From Thiopontia sp964415865 (GTDB taxonomy: Bacteria; Pseudomonadota; Gammaproteobacteria; GCF-002020875): DNA of 19,326 nucleotides. Below, in pieces: positions 1-7,671 of the stretch. Numbering within the stretch: position 1 is the first letter of the stretch; every line of letters begins with the position of its first letter. The notes below the pieces were generated by a model that searched no databases, had not been told where the DNA came from, and saw only the letters and a program-made list of their open reading frames with translations. A program made the position numbers and the translations under genes. The stretch is taken from NCBI GenBank assembly GCA_964415865.1, contig CAYQBY010000028.1, forward strand, positions 1-19,326. The letters are read 5' to 3'.

Positions 1-103
1 AGGGAGTATAAGAGTATAATGCTTTTCTGATTTTACAAGACCACCAACAACAGACCTATATTAAGATTCTGTTTACAGGGCATCCAGACTCAGGACATAG
101 ATT

Positions 104-117
104 CTGATCAAAATCAA
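104..117. promoter_or_regulatory. FNR-like half-perfect box upstream of SulP gene
   Basis: The site reads CTGAT-CAAA-ATCAA, nine of ten matches to the FNR/Anr consensus TTGAT-N4-ATCAA. It is 8 bases upstream of an intrinsic terminator and about 64 bases before the SulP start. No good -10 element sits at the distance expected for class II activation, because that stretch is the terminator stem. It may act on a promoter outside the usual geometry, or be a chance match in AT-rich DNA. Confidence 0.25.
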
Positions 118-125
118 AAAACATC

Positions 126-150
126 AAGACCGGCCTACCGGTCTTTTTTT
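126..150 (+). terminator. Intrinsic terminator before SulP operon
   Basis: An 8-bp perfect stem (AAGACCGG with CCGGTCTT), a 4-base loop and a run of seven T's at 144-150, two of them in the stem. It should stop rightward transcription entering from the left edge. Because the SulP start is only 30 bases further on, there is little room for a separate promoter, so it may also act as an attenuator in a SulP leader transcript. Confidence 0.85.
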
Positions 151-180
151 ATCTCATTTTTTACGCAAAGGAAATGCGCG

Positions 181-1863
181 ATGTCACTGGCAACACGTTA
201 TGTAAACGGTCTTCATTTTAATAATCTCCGAGGAGATATCTATGGAGGACTAACCGCCGCAGTAGTTGCCCTGCCTCTGGCAATGGCTATGGGAGTTGCC
301 TCTGGTGTTGGACCGATTGCAGGAATGTATGGCGCCATCTTTGTTGGACTATTTGCCGCCCTAATCGGAGGAACCCCAGCCCAGGTCTCCGGCCCTACTG
401 GTCCGATGACGGTGGTTATGGCTGCTATTTTTATTCAGTACACAGGCATGTTTCCGGATGATCCTGTACAAGGGGCTGCCTTAGCGTTCACTGTGGTAAT
501 TCTGGGTGGAATTTTTCAGATTCTTTTTGGAGTCATGAAAATTGGCAAATATATTGAGCTCGTTCCACACCCTGTTGTTTCAGGTTTTATGAGTGGTATT
601 GGCATAATTATTATTCTGCTACAGATTGGTCCGCTATTGGGTCAGGTTGGGGTATCCAAACCAATTGATGCTGCTGCTGCAATCCCCGACTTTTTTGCGG
701 CCATGGATGGCTCCTCAGCCATTCTCGGTCTGATTGCCCTGGCAGTTGTCTATGGTATACCTTCACTACTGCCCAAGGTTAACCGCCTGCTTCCAGCTCC
801 ACTGGTAGCGCTGCTGGTTGGTACATTCAGCTATCTGTTGTTCATGCAGGATACACCATCCATCCGTATCATTGGTGAGATTCCAACTGGATTTCCTGAT
901 CTTATTATCCCAACCATTGAGTTCTCTCTGCTGTGGGAGATGATTGTCTCGGGATTGACTCTGGCGGCACTCGGCTCCATTGACTCACTGCTCACCTCAC
1001 TTGTTGCCGACAACGTAACCCGAACCCAACATAAATCAGATCGTGAACTAATTGGTCAGGGTATCGGTAATACTGTTGCCGGCTTCTTTGGTGGCCTGCC
1101 TGGTGCAGGTGCCACCATGCGTACCGTAGTAAACGTAAATGCAGGTGGTCGCACACCTATCTCCGGAGCCCTTCATGCTGTGGTTCTACTGGTTATTGTT
1201 CTTGGGGCCGGTGCCTACGCAAGTGATATTCCAAAAGCGGTACTGGCAGGAATTTTAGTCAAGGTTGGCACCGATATTATTGACTGGGACTACCTGAAAA
1301 ATATCCGTAACGCCCCCATTACCGGCATCCTGATGATGCTTATTGTGCTGCTATTAACTGTTTTTGTTGACCTGATTCAGGCAGTTGCTGTCGGCATGGT
1401 GATGGCATCATTTGTATTCATGCAGCGTATGGTTGATCTGCAACTTGGAAGCATCCAGATTGTTCGCTCTGTTGATGATGTTCCAGAAGGGGTGTGTGAG
1501 GAAGGTGCATCACTACTCCACAAGGCGGATGGGCGTATCCTTCTTTACCATGTAGGTGGCCCTCTCAGTTTTGGTGCTGCCAAGGGGATGATCCGCCAGC
1601 TCTCTGGACACAATGATTATGATGTTCTGGTCATTGATCTGAAACAGGTGCCAATGATGGACTTTACCTCTGCCAAGGCACTGCGTGACATTATTGATGA
1701 TACAGAGTCTGCCGGAAGAAGGGTTATGGTAGTTGGAGCGCGTCCTGGAGTACATTCCGTTCTTGAGCGCCAGGGGGTACTGAACGGAATTCAGGAAGAG
1801 CACATCCATGTGGAACGCATTGATGCCCTTAAACACGCCTATCAACTGCTACCTACACAGTAG
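181..1863 (+). CDS. SulP-family anion permease with STAS domain, BicA-like (probable Na+/bicarbonate symporter)
   Basis: An inner-membrane transporter of the SulP/SLC26 family, 560 residues. Residues ~15-420 are a long hydrophobic multi-span domain and ~445-555 a cytoplasmic STAS domain. From memory of cyanobacterial BicA, the blocks GDIYGGLTAAVVALPLAMA, SGPTGPMTVVM, SGFMSGIGI, DSLLTSLVAD, HKSDRELIGQG, GAGATMRTVVN and GGRTPISG correspond closely along the whole length. D268 and T272 match the BicA sodium-site residues D258 and T262. This favours sodium-dependent bicarbonate uptake over sulfate, but substrate cannot be proved from sequence. AAGGAA lies about 8 bases before the ATG. It is the first gene of a probable operon with an outer-membrane lipoprotein and nhaD (33- and 51-base gaps). 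Family certain; bicarbonate specificity inferred. Confidence 0.9.
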   Translation: MSLATRYVNGLHFNNLRGDIYGGLTAAVVALPLAMAMGVASGVGPIAGMYGAIFVGLFAALIGGTPAQVSGPTGPMTVVMAAIFIQYTGMFPDDPVQGAALAFTVVILGGIFQILFGVMKIGKYIELVPHPVVSGFMSGIGIIIILLQIGPLLGQVGVSKPIDAAAAIPDFFAAMDGSSAILGLIALAVVYGIPSLLPKVNRLLPAPLVALLVGTFSYLLFMQDTPSIRIIGEIPTGFPDLIIPTIEFSLLWEMIVSGLTLAALGSIDSLLTSLVADNVTRTQHKSDRELIGQGIGNTVAGFFGGLPGAGATMRTVVNVNAGGRTPISGALHAVVLLVIVLGAGAYASDIPKAVLAGILVKVGTDIIDWDYLKNIRNAPITGILMMLIVLLLTVFVDLIQAVAVGMVMASFVFMQRMVDLQLGSIQIVRSVDDVPEGVCEEGASLLHKADGRILLYHVGGPLSFGAAKGMIRQLSGHNDYDVLVIDLKQVPMMDFTSAKALRDIIDDTESAGRRVMVVGARPGVHSVLERQGVLNGIQEEHIHVERIDALKHAYQLLPTQ

Positions 1864-1896
1864 ACAAAGGTAGTCGAACCGGGGGATCATACGGAT

Positions 1897-3279
1897 ATGA
1901 AGCTCCCTTTCCTGATTCTTCTAGGTGGCATTCTGGGTGGCTGCGCCAGCAGCAACCAGTTGCCGCCAGAGACTGCAACAACTACTCCAATCCCACCTCC
2001 CAACTGGGGCGCTGTTACAGCTGAAAATATAATTCAGCCAGATTCTGTTACAGATAAATGGCTAAAAGAGTTCAAATCTCCCCAGCTGGAGCAGCTTGTT
2101 GCCGAGGCCATTACCCATAATCATGACCTGAAGATTGCTGCACTTAACTGGCACAGCGCCAATGAGACTGCTTCCATAGCGTCATCCACTCTTCGCCCCA
2201 CTGTTGAGGGTGGCCTCAGCTCCAAACGATCTCGATCACTCTCATCTACAGATCGTGCATCGATAAGTACTCGCCATACTCTTGACGTCTCAGCTGTCTG
2301 GGAGGCTGATCTCTGGGACAGGCTATCCAACCAGGAACGTGCAGCTATAATCCTGACGAAGGCCGCTGCTGCTGATCTGAGGGCTGCGCGACTCTCCCTT
2401 GCGGCGGAGGTGTCACAAAACTGGTTTAGTGCTGTCGAGTCAAAACAGCAGACCGAACTGGCCGAATACCAGCTTAATGCAGATCAACAAGCTTTAAAGG
2501 TAGTGGAGGATCGCTTTCAGAATGGTCTAGTTGATGCTCTTGATCTACATCTAATCAAGATTGAGCTAACAGCATCGGAGGAGAGACTAGCCAGTAAAAG
2601 GATGGAACAGAACATCCTGTTGCGTGACCTGGAGACCCTGCTAGGTCGCTACCCTGCAGCAGAACTTACTGTCTCTGAGCCTATGCCAACAATGGGTGAC
2701 TCTGTTCCGGCAGGCCTGCCATCCGAGCTGTTGAAGCGCCGCCCTGATATAGCAGCAAGCAACAAGCGCATGATTGCAGCTGGTCTTGATGCCGAAGTTG
2801 CTGCAAAAAACCGTCTCCCCTCTTTCTCCCTGACCGTCAGTGGTGGAACATCAAGTAGTGAGTTAAAAAATCTGCTCGACTGGGATTTTCTTATCTGGAG
2901 TCTACTGGGTGATCTTACTCAACCACTATTTCAGCAAGAGAAACTAAAGGCTGAGGAGATGCTGGAGAAAATCGAACACCGGGAGGCATTAATAAACCAT
3001 GCGCAGACTATTATGACTGCATTTCGTGAGGTTGAAAATGCACTGGATGCCGACCATTATCAACGCCTTAGAGTAGAGTCACTTACTCGTGCGGCTAACG
3101 AATCACACTCTGCGGCTGTTCTAGCGCTATACCGTTATCAGAATGGCCTTACCGATATCCTTACCCTGCTTGATGCGAAACAGCGTGCATACACCCATGA
3201 AAGCAAACGTCTACAGGCAGTTGCCGACCACATTGACAATAGAATCACTCTTCACCTCGCATTAGGTGGAGCCTTTTAA
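1897..3279 (+). CDS. NodT/OprM-type outer-membrane efflux lipoprotein (TolC superfamily)
   Basis: An outer-membrane channel of the type that completes tripartite RND or ABC efflux systems, 460 residues, normal for the family. The N-terminus is a lipoprotein signal with lipobox L13-G-G-C16; A17-S18 after the cysteine fit sorting to the outer membrane. Two OEP repeats follow, with long helical stretches (~60-250 and ~270-455). Family landmarks are DLWDRLSNQERAA, RFQNGLVDALDLH, the LLKRRPDIAASNKRM motif opening the second repeat, and RYQNGLTDILTLLDAKQ. A purine-rich GGGGGA lies about ten bases before the ATG. No membrane-fusion protein or inner-membrane pump is adjacent; the flanking genes are single-component ion transporters, so its partner must be encoded elsewhere. 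Confidence 0.9.
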   Translation: MKLPFLILLGGILGGCASSNQLPPETATTTPIPPPNWGAVTAENIIQPDSVTDKWLKEFKSPQLEQLVAEAITHNHDLKIAALNWHSANETASIASSTLRPTVEGGLSSKRSRSLSSTDRASISTRHTLDVSAVWEADLWDRLSNQERAAIILTKAAAADLRAARLSLAAEVSQNWFSAVESKQQTELAEYQLNADQQALKVVEDRFQNGLVDALDLHLIKIELTASEERLASKRMEQNILLRDLETLLGRYPAAELTVSEPMPTMGDSVPAGLPSELLKRRPDIAASNKRMIAAGLDAEVAAKNRLPSFSLTVSGGTSSSELKNLLDWDFLIWSLLGDLTQPLFQQEKLKAEEMLEKIEHREALINHAQTIMTAFREVENALDADHYQRLRVESLTRAANESHSAAVLALYRYQNGLTDILTLLDAKQRAYTHESKRLQAVADHIDNRITLHLALGGAF

Positions 3280-3330
3280 TAAATATCCACTAGCTATAAA
3301 CTATAGAGCTATCCCAAGGAATCAATAGCC

Positions 3331-4749
3331 ATGAAAATCCTCTTTCTCTCTCTTTTAACACTCCTATTGCCTGCATCCAGTCTAGCCTCCGGGGCGGGCG
3401 GTGAGGCTCTTGATCTCACCGGAGAGACTATTGGCATACTTGCACTGATTCTATTCTCTCTCGCATATCTGTTGGTCATGACCGAGGAGTTTACCCATCT
3501 GCGAAAATCCAAACCGGTACTTCTGGTTGCCGGTGTGATCTGGGCCATGATTGCTGCATATTATGCATCTACCGTTGGTACCCCTGAATCAGCCAAGATG
3601 GTTGAGGAGGCGATACGCCATAACTTCCTGGAGTTCTCTGAACTAATGCTGTTCCTCCTGGTGGCGATGACCTATATCAACGCCATGGAAGAGAGACGAG
3701 TGTTTGAGGCCCTGCGCTCCTGGCTGATACGTAAGGGGTTTGGATTTCGTCAGCTATTTTGGTTAACCGGCATCCTGGCATTCTTTATCTCCCCAGTTGC
3801 CGACAATCTGACAACTGCACTATTAATGTGTGCGGTGGTTCTGGCGGTAGGCGGCAGTAATGACAAGTTTGTTCTCTTGGGTTGCATCAATATTGTAGTA
3901 GCGGCAAATGCAGGTGGAGCCTTTAGTCCGTTTGGAGATATCACAACCCTGATGGTTTGGCAGAAAGGGATTGTAGAGTTCAGCACATTCTTTGCTCTCT
4001 TTATCCCATCAGCCGTAAACTTTATTGTCCCTGCTGCCATCATGCATTTTGCAGTGCCTGATATCAATCCTGATGCCAGCAACGAGTTGATCACCATGAA
4101 GCGTGGAGCTCGCCGGATTATCGTACTTTTCTTGCTGACCATTGCTACAGCCGTCAGTTTTCACAACTTCCTCCATCTTCCTCCAGTGATAGGGATGATG
4201 ACCGGTTTATCCTATCTCCAGTTTTTTGGCTATTTCCTCAAGAAGACTCACAATCAAGAGGTTGTTGATAGTGGCGAGCATGGAGATCGACTCGATCCAA
4301 TTCTCCCTTTTGACATCTTCAACAAGGTGGCTCGGGCCGAGTGGGATACCCTGCTCTTCTTCTACGGTGTAGTACTTGCAGTAGGTGGGCTTGGCTTTAT
4401 GGGTTACCTCTCCATGGTCTCAGAGATCATGTACACACAATGGGGTGCAACCATGGCCAATATTACCGTTGGTGGACTCTCAGCCATTTTTGACAATATA
4501 CCGGTGATGTTTGCTGTGCTCTCAATGCAACCAGATATGCCGCTTGGGCAGTGGCTGCTGGTAACACTCACTGCCGGTGTTGGGGGCAGTATGCTCTCTA
4601 TAGGATCTGCCGCTGGTGTTGCCCTGATGGGACAGGCCCGTGGAAAATATACTTTCGGTGGCCATCTCAAGTGGGCGCCGGTAATTGCTCTCGGCTATGG
4701 AGCAAGTATCTGGGTTCACATGCTCATCAATGAAAGTTACGGACTATAA
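3331..4749 (+). CDS. nhaD: NhaD-type Na+/H+ antiporter
   Basis: An inner-membrane antiporter that exchanges cytoplasmic Na+ (or Li+) for protons, 472 residues, normal for NhaD. The N-terminus (residues 1-20, ending SSLAS) looks like a cleavable signal peptide, a known NhaD trait. About a dozen hydrophobic spans follow. The ion-transporter-superfamily signatures are SPVADNLTTALL (D158-N159) and AGGAFSPFGDITT (D203), with a second half-site at SAIFDNIPVMF. AAGGA lies about eleven bases before the ATG. As the last gene after the SulP transporter, it could remove sodium brought in with bicarbonate, though it could equally serve general salt and pH balance. Its 3' end faces the LCIB-like gene with a 23-base gap and no visible terminator. 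Confidence 0.93.
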   Translation: MKILFLSLLTLLLPASSLASGAGGEALDLTGETIGILALILFSLAYLLVMTEEFTHLRKSKPVLLVAGVIWAMIAAYYASTVGTPESAKMVEEAIRHNFLEFSELMLFLLVAMTYINAMEERRVFEALRSWLIRKGFGFRQLFWLTGILAFFISPVADNLTTALLMCAVVLAVGGSNDKFVLLGCINIVVAANAGGAFSPFGDITTLMVWQKGIVEFSTFFALFIPSAVNFIVPAAIMHFAVPDINPDASNELITMKRGARRIIVLFLLTIATAVSFHNFLHLPPVIGMMTGLSYLQFFGYFLKKTHNQEVVDSGEHGDRLDPILPFDIFNKVARAEWDTLLFFYGVVLAVGGLGFMGYLSMVSEIMYTQWGATMANITVGGLSAIFDNIPVMFAVLSMQPDMPLGQWLLVTLTAGVGGSMLSIGSAAGVALMGQARGKYTFGGHLKWAPVIALGYGASIWVHMLINESYGL

Positions 4750-4772
4750 GAGATGGGGTGTATAGCAGAAGA

Positions 4773-5903
4773 CTACTCTATCTCCTGAATAACCACCTCT
4801 TGCAAATCTTCCATCTTCTGAATCTCTACATCCAGATTAATTTGGTCAGGATTGTCTGTGGACTGCTCCAACAGTAGCTCCCATAACTCTTCCTGCTCAT
4901 AGGTTACACGAGAACCATGCTCATCCTGAAAATATGCAGCCCATGGAACAAACTTGGTAAGTGGGAAAATTTGCCCCATCTCTGGTGATATATCAATGTT
5001 AATCCCGGAAACAAAGAGTAGGCGCTTGCCTCTGTATGATGGCTCCTGAACTATTGTTCTAAATGCTCTATCAAACTCAACCTGCGAGTTAACCTGTGCA
5101 GCTACAAGTGCTGGCGAACTTGACGTTACAATCTTGGGCATATTGGGAAGCAGATTGTGCTCCAGGTGATCATGCCCCTCCTCCTCTTCCACAATATTTT
5201 TACTAAAGGAGAAAAGATCATGGCTTAATAGTGAACCAACAACCTGGGCATCACCCTCCTGTAAATGGTCGAAAAGCTCAGCAAACTCCATGGAGGCGCT
5301 AAAGACCTTTGATGTACTAAGTACATGCACTGGATCTATGGCAACATTATTACCCCCGCTCTCATGCCCTATGATTCTATCAATGTTAAGAATCAAGCCC
5401 TCCTTACGACATGGGTCAATCAGCTGATTATCAATAGTTACAAAGATCTCACCATCCTGACGTTCAACCAGAATATTTTCACAGGCAAAGTGATACTCCT
5501 CCAAATACCAATCTGAGACCCCTGCAATCTTTCCACAGTCTGATGTTGATTCACAACCGCTGGTCTGCAGTCGACGATAGCTGCCAAACCGTCTGGTTTC
5601 TGGTTCATACCCAACATGACTGGCCTGGACAATCACCACGTCCTGCCCATGGTGGGCATGAGGACCATGACGGTCTGTTGCCACAACTCCGCCTACTCGA
5701 CCATGATTGAATGGAAAGGTACCAAAATGTTTGGCCAACAGAATAATGGGGAACCCCTGGTTTTCGTCAGAACAGAATGCCCTGGATGGCATTATCTTCC
5801 CTGGCTCAAACCCCAGAGAGAGGCAGAAGTTATATAGTCTTGGAACAAAGTTACTGTAGCGCATCATGCGCTGATCCAGCCGAAAGTCTCCCATCGATTT
5901 CAT
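4773..5903 (-). CDS. LCIB-like protein (limiting-CO2-inducible B/C family, carbonic-anhydrase-related)
   Basis: A soluble 376-residue protein without signal peptide or membrane span. Residues ~38-130 resemble the LCIB/C domain, a beta-type carbonic-anhydrase fold first known from algal CO2-concentrating mechanisms. The pattern is RAFCSDEN (C44, D46), then HFGTFPFNHGRVGG, then QASHVGYEPET (H96), then STSDCGK (C123). This gives the Cys-His-Cys zinc triad plus the Asp of C-x-D; residue 48 is N where an Arg is common in C-x-D-x-R enzymes. A His-rich patch (78-85) lies between. Residues 130-376 are an acidic, unrecognised extension. It is the last gene of the rph-rdgB-hemW operon: its ATG overlaps the hemW stop as ATGA, with GGAGAG six bases upstream. 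Likely CO2/bicarbonate chemistry; catalysis unproven. Assignment is by remembered motifs, not a search. Confidence 0.62.
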   Translation of the reverse strand: MKSMGDFRLDQRMMRYSNFVPRLYNFCLSLGFEPGKIMPSRAFCSDENQGFPIILLAKHFGTFPFNHGRVGGVVATDRHGPHAHHGQDVVIVQASHVGYEPETRRFGSYRRLQTSGCESTSDCGKIAGVSDWYLEEYHFACENILVERQDGEIFVTIDNQLIDPCRKEGLILNIDRIIGHESGGNNVAIDPVHVLSTSKVFSASMEFAELFDHLQEGDAQVVGSLLSHDLFSFSKNIVEEEEGHDHLEHNLLPNMPKIVTSSSPALVAAQVNSQVEFDRAFRTIVQEPSYRGKRLLFVSGINIDISPEMGQIFPLTKFVPWAAYFQDEHGSRVTYEQEELWELLLEQSTDNPDQINLDVEIQKMEDLQEVVIQEIE

Positions 5904-7087
5904 TTTGTACTCTCCATCTCATCTCTCTCCATAAATAATCCCAACAGATCGTTAAGAAAATTCACTCCCCGACCGGTTGTCATCCACTGCTCTTGATTGT
6001 GTAACATTAACCCTTGTGCAACCCCTTGTTCAACCGCTGACTCTACCTTATTCCATCCGCACCCGGTACGCTCCTCAAATTGCTGCATGGTAAATGGCTC
6101 TCTCAGACGGAGCCTATTCATCATGAATTCGAGAGGCAGCTCATCTGCTGTCACGGTATGCTGGCTAGACAACACACGATCTGATCCAACCTCTGCCATA
6201 TACCTTTCTGGCTCTCTATATCGCGAAGAGCGGTAAACTGCGCCATCTGCTACTGCGGTAATTTTGGCATGTGCCCCTGCGCCAATGCCCAAATAGTCCC
6301 CAAAACGCCAGTAATTGAGATTATGAGCACACTGCATTTTATCCTGCGCATAAGCTGAGATCTCATATTGGCCATATCCATTCTCCCTCAACAGCTTTTG
6401 CCCTTTGCTCTGCATATCCCAAAGCTCATCTACATCAGATGTTTCTGGGGGGCTATGACCAAACGGGGTATTGGGCTCCATGGTGAGCTGATACCAGGAT
6501 ATATGTTCCACCCCCAACCCAGCCGCCTGCCTCAGATCAGACAGTGCGCCATCAATATTCTGCCCCGGCAGACCAAACATAAGATCAAGATTGATATTAT
6601 TAAATCCGGCGCTCCTTGCTTTCTCAACGGCAGCTACAGCCTCCCCTCCATTGTGAATTCGCCCAATTGCCTCAAGCCTTCTGTCCTCAAAACTCTGTGC
6701 CCCAATGGATAGGCGATTTACCCCTGCCTGCCGATATCCCGCAAAATGCTCTTGCTCTGCTGCTCCCGGGTTAGCCTCCAGGGTTATCTCTGGATCGGGG
6801 CCAAACGGTAGTCGGGCACGGACTCCTGATAACAGGCGTTCAATCTCTTCCGCAGGGAAAAGGCTAGGGGTTCCGCCTCCAATAAAGATAGAGCGCAGAG
6901 GGCGCCCCCATACTTTGGGAAGCTCCCACTCCAGATCCTGCAATAGCGAATCTACATATCTTGTAAATGGTGGGGCATCTACAGGTGTATGTGAATTGAA
7001 ATCACAATAGGGGCACTTCTGCAGACACCATGGCAGGTGAATATAGAGTGCTAACGGTATTCCTGATGTGAATTGAAGCGTAGTCAG
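5900..7087 (-). CDS. hemW: HemW, radical-SAM heme chaperone (coproporphyrinogen-III-oxidase-like), probable CTG start
   Basis: A cytoplasmic radical-SAM protein that binds heme and inserts it into respiratory enzymes; long annotated as an oxygen-independent coproporphyrinogen oxidase. With a start at 7087 it has 395 residues, normal for HemW. The N-terminus then reads ALYIHLPWC, and the radical-SAM cluster motif C21-x3-C25-x2-C28 with D29-F30 is intact, followed by IFIGGGTPSLF and an E-x-NPG block. The first standard start codon is a TTG at 6943 (residue 49), which would remove all three cluster cysteines, so it cannot be the true start. No ATG, GTG or TTG exists upstream in frame. CTG at 7087-7085 overlaps the rdgB stop as CTGA, with GGTGGAG eight bases upstream. 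Its stop overlaps the LCIB-like start. Confidence 0.9.
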   Translation of the reverse strand: MTTLQFTSGIPLALYIHLPWCLQKCPYCDFNSHTPVDAPPFTRYVDSLLQDLEWELPKVWGRPLRSIFIGGGTPSLFPAEEIERLLSGVRARLPFGPDPEITLEANPGAAEQEHFAGYRQAGVNRLSIGAQSFEDRRLEAIGRIHNGGEAVAAVEKARSAGFNNINLDLMFGLPGQNIDGALSDLRQAAGLGVEHISWYQLTMEPNTPFGHSPPETSDVDELWDMQSKGQKLLRENGYGQYEISAYAQDKMQCAHNLNYWRFGDYLGIGAGAHAKITAVADGAVYRSSRYREPERYMAEVGSDRVLSSQHTVTADELPLEFMMNRLRLREPFTMQQFEERTGCGWNKVESAVEQGVAQGLMLHNQEQWMTTGRGVNFLNDLLGLFMERDEMESTK

Positions 7088-7671
7088 CCTAGTAGCTCCA
7101 CCAACTTCTTCAGTGCCTGTCCACGATGACTTAAACTGTTTTTGACCTCAGCAGGCAGTTCTGCCGAGCTACAGCCCTGTTCCGGCACAAAAAAGAGTGG
7201 GTCATATCCAAAACCATTATCACCCTGTGGAGCGGAGAGAATCATCCCCTCCCAGGTTCCCTGGGCAATCAGTGGAGTTGGGTCCTCTGCATGTTCCATA
7301 TAGACCATCAAGCACTGAAAACGGGCACTACGCTCCGCCTCTGGCACCCCATCCAGAGCTTTCAACAGTTTCTGATTATTGGCAGGATCATTGCCATCAG
7401 TCCCAGCATAACGTGCTGAATAGATACCGGGTGCGCCCTTGAGATAATCCACCTCCAGACCAGAGTCATCGGCAATAGCAGGTAGCCCAGTATGGGCAGC
7501 CGCATTACGGGCCTTGAGAATCGCATTCTCAACAAAGGTAAGTCCTGTCTCCTCTGCCTCTTCTACATCAAACTCGGTTTGAGGAATTACCTCCATCTCA
7601 AAATTGGCAAGCAACTCTCCCAGCTCTCTAACCTTTCCCTTGTTGCCGGTTGCCAAGATGATTTTTTTCAT
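7084..7671 (-). CDS. rdgB: dITP/XTP pyrophosphatase (Ham1/RdgB)
   Basis: A cytoplasmic house-cleaning enzyme that hydrolyses dITP, ITP and XTP to monophosphates, keeping deaminated purines out of DNA and RNA. The 195 residues are the usual length. Seen: the N-terminal TGNKGKVRE triphosphate-binding loop (8-16), FVENAILKA, the ADDSGLEVD metal/catalytic segment (67-75), SARYAG, NGFGYDPLF (152-160) and SHRGQA (181-186). The ATG overlaps the rph stop as ATGA, and its own stop overlaps the CTG start of hemW. The Shine-Dalgarno for hemW lies inside its last codons, so translation of the two is likely coupled. Confidence 0.97.
   Translation of the reverse strand: MKKIILATGNKGKVRELGELLANFEMEVIPQTEFDVEEAEETGLTFVENAILKARNAAAHTGLPAIADDSGLEVDYLKGAPGIYSARYAGTDGNDPANNQKLLKALDGVPEAERSARFQCLMVYMEHAEDPTPLIAQGTWEGMILSAPQGDNGFGYDPLFFVPEQGCSSAELPAEVKNSLSHRGQALKKLVELLG
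7096..7102 (-). promoter_or_regulatory. Ribosome binding site supporting the hemW CTG start
   Basis: On the minus strand the sequence GGTGGAG, inside the last codons of rdgB, is followed by eight bases and then CTG. This is a good Shine-Dalgarno at ideal spacing and is the main reason for choosing the CTG at 7087 as the hemW start over any other near-cognate codon in the same stretch (ACG and ATA also occur in frame). Confidence 0.5.

Noticed and set aside
9..110. Open stretch ending in TGA at 108, as the 3' end of an upstream gene
   Set aside because: An in-frame stop at 9-11 leaves only about 30 codons with no usable start or recognisable family; too short to support, though an upstream gene's remnant cannot be excluded.
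3286..3312. CTATA-AAC-TATAG inverted repeat between the NodT and nhaD genes as a terminator or operator
   Set aside because: Five AT-rich base pairs, no T-run; expected by chance in an AT-rich spacer.
5900..6943. hemW starting at TTG 6943
   Set aside because: This start deletes the C-x3-C-x2-C radical-SAM motif, which is encoded intact and in frame just upstream.
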